NCBI GenBank assembly: GCA_007130745.1
Contig: SLRW01000025.1
Location: 1-10,345 of the forward strand
Reading direction: 5' to 3'
Length of the DNA stretch: 10,345 nucleotides
From: Gammaproteobacteria bacterium
GTDB taxonomy: Bacteria; Pseudomonadota; Gammaproteobacteria; UBA5335; SLRW01
The position numbers were made by a program, and so were the translations under genes. The first letter of the stretch is position 1; each line of letters opens with the position of its first letter. Of this stretch, positions 7,696 to 10,345 are shown one piece after another. The notes under the pieces are model-generated. The model made no database searches, had not been told where the DNA came from, and saw only the letters and a list, made by a program, of their open reading frames with translations.

Positions 7696-8304
7696 TTACG
7701 CCTTGTTGAGCTGCTCTTCGGCGTATTCGTAGTTGGCCAGGTTATCCAGGAAGTTGGTCACATAATCCGGACGACGATTGCGGAAATCCAGATAATAGCT
7801 GTGTTCCCACACATCCAGGCCCAGCAATACCGTGCCTTCGCCGGTGGCCAGCGGATTAACCGCATTGGGTGAATTGGTCACCTTGAGCTTGCCATCGCCA
7901 CCCAGCACCAGCCAGGCCCAGCCGGAACCAAACTGGCCCAGGGCCGCAGCCTTGAACTGTTCCTTGAATTGCTCCACCGAACCGAGGTCTGCCTTGATTT
8001 TGGCTTCCAGCTTGCCGGGAATACCACCACCACCGGGCGAGAGGTTTTCCCAGAACAGGATGTGATTCCAGTGCTGGCCGGCGTTATTGAACACCTTCTG
8101 CAGGTCATCCCGCCCGTAGGATAGCTTCACCAGCTCTTCCAGCGACTTGCCCTGCAGGCTGCTGTCCTTCTCCACAAAGCCGTTAAGCGTGGTCACATAG
8201 GTGTTGTGATGCTTGCCGTGGTGCAGCTCCAGGGTCTCCTGGCACATACCCTTGTCAGCCAGCGCCGTATAGGAATACGGGAGATTGGGAAGTTCAAAAG
8301 CCAT
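7696..8304 (-). CDS. sodB: Superoxide dismutase, iron type (SodB)
   Basis: This cytoplasmic enzyme converts superoxide to oxygen and hydrogen peroxide. The 202-residue product is slightly longer than the usual 192-193. Metal ligands are H28 (LELHHGKHH), H81 (WNH), D164 and H168 (DVWEHSYY). Second-shell H32 and Y36 are also present. Q77 in NNAGQHWNH occupies the position of the active-site glutamine typical of Fe-SOD. The usual Mn-SOD pattern there is GGHxNH, and the later Mn-type glutamine is absent. The neighbouring G76 and H78 are more like Mn-SODs, so mixed metal use cannot be excluded. AAGGAGG lies 7 bases before the ATG. No convincing -35/-10 pair was found in the 146 bases upstream, which also separate it from the kinase-SUMF1 gene on the same strand. 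A strong terminator follows. Confidence 0.95.
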   Translation of the reverse strand: MAFELPNLPYSYTALADKGMCQETLELHHGKHHNTYVTTLNGFVEKDSSLQGKSLEELVKLSYGRDDLQKVFNNAGQHWNHILFWENLSPGGGGIPGKLEAKIKADLGSVEQFKEQFKAAALGQFGSGWAWLVLGGDGKLKVTNSPNAVNPLATGEGTVLLGLDVWEHSYYLDFRNRRPDYVTNFLDNLANYEYAEEQLNKA

Positions 8305-8450
8305 TACTTGCCTCCTTGAAATGTCTTGTCAAAATAAATCCGGCCGCTGCATAGCTTATGCACACGGCAGCCTGTCCAGGTGACGCAAGCCTAACACGAG
8401 CGCACCGGGTATCAGAATGCCGACCCGGCGCGAGAAGGCTCAGTCAGCCG

Positions 8451-10345
8451 TCAACGCTCCTGCACCAGGCGGAAGCCTATACCTTCCATGCTGCTGTTGG
8501 CGTTATAGCGATTGCGCGCCGCCGAACGCAGCCAGCGCGGGCTGAAATCCCAGGAGCCACCCCGCAATACCCGACGCTCGCACTCTCCCGACTCCCAGGC
8601 ACTGCCATTAGTGGGCGCCCCGTCGTAGGAGTCATTCCAGCAGTCCTGCGTCCATTCCCAGACATTGCCATGCATGTCATGCAAGCCAAAAGCATTGGCC
8701 GCGAAACTGCCCGCCGGGCTGCTCACTCCACGCCCGGCCCACTGGGCGCCACACTCAAGACAATTGGCATTGCCGCTGCCAATGCTGTCGCCCCAGGGAT
8801 ACTCGGTCTCGGTGCCGGCGCGTGCAGCGTATTCCCACTCTGCCTCACTGGGCAGACGAAAAGTCATCCCGGTCTGTTCACTGAGCCAGTCCGCATAGGC
8901 CTGCGCATCATGCCAGCTGATATTAATCACCGGACGTGACCCGCGGCCCCAGCCCTGGTCGTCGGGGACATTCCGGCCGGTGGCTTCAACAAAAAGCTCG
9001 TACTGATCGAAGGTCACCGCGTAACGGCTCATACCGAACGCCGGCACCCGCACGCTACGCACAGGTCCCTGGTTGGCCTCGCCACTGCCGGCCAGATCCC
9101 CCATGCGGAAACTGCCGGCCGGAATATCCACCATGGCGTTGCCGGCCAGCAACTGATCCAACCGTCGCTGGCTCTCGTCCTGCAAGCGCTGACGAGCCTG
9201 CTCAGCACGCTGTTGAGCCGCGGCCTCGGCCTGACGACGAGCCTCTTCTTCAGCCTCCCGGGCTTCCTGTTCCGCCTGACGGCGGGCCTCGGCAAGCTCA
9301 CGCTCGATTTCAGCCACCCGGTCTCCGGCAGCCACTATCGCCGAGCGCCAGGCCTGCTCACTTTGACTCAGGTGTTCGGCAGCCTCGGCAATCCGGCCGC
9401 GGGTCTCGGACTGTTCCGCCGCCTGCTCATGCCCCCTGGCTTCGGTAACCTGGCGTGGCGTTTGCATCTCATACCCTTCGGGAATACCGGCGATCATGAC
9501 TTCCCAGTCCGCCCGTGCCGACTCGTTAAGCAACTCCAGCCGCCACAGGTTTTCCGCCGCCCGGAACTCGGTGCGCAGATTCTGATAGCCGTCACGCACT
9601 TCCTCCAGCAAGGCGACCGCCTCTTCAAACTCCTCATTCGCCATATGCTCACTGGCCCGCGCACGCCTGGCCTGCAATTCGGCTTCGAGTCCGTCACCAA
9701 ACAAGTGCGTATCCGCAGCTTCTACCCATCGCTCCAGCACGGGCAACTCTCCGCTGCCATCGCGCTCGGCCTCGCGCAAGCGAACCACCAGCTGCGATCT
9801 TGATTCCTCCAGCCGCTGGGCCATCCGTCCCACATGACTGCCCAGCCGCTGGGCCTCGGTGCGCAGGGCCCGTAATTCCTCCGCACTCATGGGCGCGGCG
9901 GCGTCACGCACGGCGTCAATCGCCATATTGGTTGCAAAAGTGCCCACCACGCCAACAAGCAGAATAATCATTCCCACCAGCGCCACCGTGCGACTGGGCA
10001 GCAGATCGGCAAAAGCGAAGGGACGCCGGCCGGACAGGGCGTTCACAAGTTCACTCATGTTTTCATGGCGCTTATCGGGATCGGCCGCCACGGCGCGATC
10101 CACTGCCGCCGCAAAGCCCCGCGAAACATCCTTGCGCACCTCGCGCAGGGGTTTGAGCTTGCGCGCCGGGGACCTGAGTGTCAGCGCCTCGTGCAGCAAG
10201 ACCCCCAGGCCATACTGATCCACCCGTCCGTCTATATTGGCGGTGAAATTGAACTGCTCGGGGGCCATGTAATAGGTGGTGCCCTTGGCCCGGCCATGCC
10301 GGCTGCGCTCGGCCTTGGACATCACCCGGGCGATACCGAAATCCA
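8451..10345 (-). CDS. Hanks-type kinase / membrane helix / coiled coil / SUMF1-like fusion protein (5' end beyond window)
   Basis: The frame is open to the right edge, where the codons read DFG, so the kinase N-lobe and catalytic loop lie outside. Numbering from that D as residue 1, the kinase C-lobe has DFG (1-3), GTTYYMAPE ending at 29, D42 in the DQYGLGVLLHE helix, and R92. A single hydrophobic helix spans 119-138 (DNA about 9930-9989). Charged helical, probably coiled-coil segments follow at 153-195 and, strongly Ala/Glu/Arg-rich, at 342-399. The C-terminal part (404-628) is an FGE-sulfatase/SUMF1 domain with DIPAGSFRMGD, RLPSEAEWEYAAR, YPWGD, MHGNVWEW, VLRGGSW and IGFRL. The paired catalytic cysteines expected after RGGS in true formylglycine-generating enzymes are absent, so that chemistry is unlikely. 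By topology the kinase is cytoplasmic and the SUMF1 domain periplasmic, which suggests sensing or binding. Substrate and role are unknown. Confidence 0.88.
   Translation of the reverse strand, partial: DFGIARVMSKAERSRHGRAKGTTYYMAPEQFNFTANIDGRVDQYGLGVLLHEALTLRSPARKLKPLREVRKDVSRGFAAAVDRAVAADPDKRHENMSELVNALSGRRPFAFADLLPSRTVALVGMIILLVGVVGTFATNMAIDAVRDAAAPMSAEELRALRTEAQRLGSHVGRMAQRLEESRSQLVVRLREAERDGSGELPVLERWVEAADTHLFGDGLEAELQARRARASEHMANEEFEEAVALLEEVRDGYQNLRTEFRAAENLWRLELLNESARADWEVMIAGIPEGYEMQTPRQVTEARGHEQAAEQSETRGRIAEAAEHLSQSEQAWRSAIVAAGDRVAEIERELAEARRQAEQEAREAEEEARRQAEAAAQQRAEQARQRLQDESQRRLDQLLAGNAMVDIPAGSFRMGDLAGSGEANQGPVRSVRVPAFGMSRYAVTFDQYELFVEATGRNVPDDQGWGRGSRPVINISWHDAQAYADWLSEQTGMTFRLPSEAEWEYAARAGTETEYPWGDSIGSGNANCLECGAQWAGRGVSSPAGSFAANAFGLHDMHGNVWEWTQDCWNDSYDGAPTNGSAWESGECERRVLRGGSWDFSPRWLRSAARNRYNANSSMEGIGFRLVQER

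Noticed and set aside
8304..8332. Perfect TTGACA (minus strand, 8332-8327) as the sodB -35 box
   Set aside because: A 17-bp spacer would place the -10 hexamer over the sodB start codon and the transcription start inside the gene, so it cannot drive full-length sodB.
8349..8361. Small inverted repeat GCATA-GCT-TATGC upstream of sodB as an operator
   Set aside because: Five-base arms are too short to support a regulator assignment, and no known operator consensus fits.

Overview
The window is chromosomal DNA from a high-GC gammaproteobacterium. Most proteins have close counterparts in Pseudomonas and its relatives: RNase T, a CGFS glutaredoxin, HemN, ArgD/ArgF, and an FbpC-like ATPase directly after argF, an order I recall from Pseudomonas aeruginosa. 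I cannot name the genus. There are no phage, transposase, CRISPR, tRNA or rRNA genes. Gene density is high and no gene-free gap reaches 300 bases.

Layout. Positions 13-657 (+) encode RNase T, which faces grxD (684-1001, -). After a palindromic intergenic element (1062-1162) comes hyuB (1150-2685, -), a hydantoinase B/oxoprolinase subunit without its usual HyuA partner. hyuB diverges from hemN (2793-4181, +). The spacer between them carries a good FNR/Anr-type box (2715-2728), spaced to activate hemN. Next is argD-argF (4291-6389, +), the only clear operon here, with a 4-base overlap. A second palindromic element (6379-6512) separates argF from a lone FbpC/PotA-like ABC ATPase gene (6531-7574, +), which seems to have a near-leaderless promoter. 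A 19-bp inverted repeat and a long bidirectional terminator (7638-7681) divide this gene from the convergent sodB (7696-8304, -). The window ends inside a large minus-strand gene (8451-10345, 5' part missing). It encodes a Hanks-type kinase C-lobe, a membrane helix, coiled coils and a C-terminal SUMF1/FGE-like domain that lacks the catalytic cysteines.

Functionally this is a patchwork: RNA maturation, Fe-S handling and redox (GrxD, HemN, SodB), arginine synthesis (ArgD, ArgF), and probable transport and signalling. The least ordinary features are the two intergenic elements at 1062-1162 and 6379-6512. Both are built from the same roughly 27-nt unit in inverted pairs. Both begin with a hairpin whose loop contains the stop codon of the upstream gene. 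Both end with a GC-rich hairpin followed by a -10-like hexamer at exactly the same offset from the repeat, just ahead of the next gene. This suggests a dispersed palindromic repeat family that occupies the space between one gene's stop codon and the next gene's promoter.
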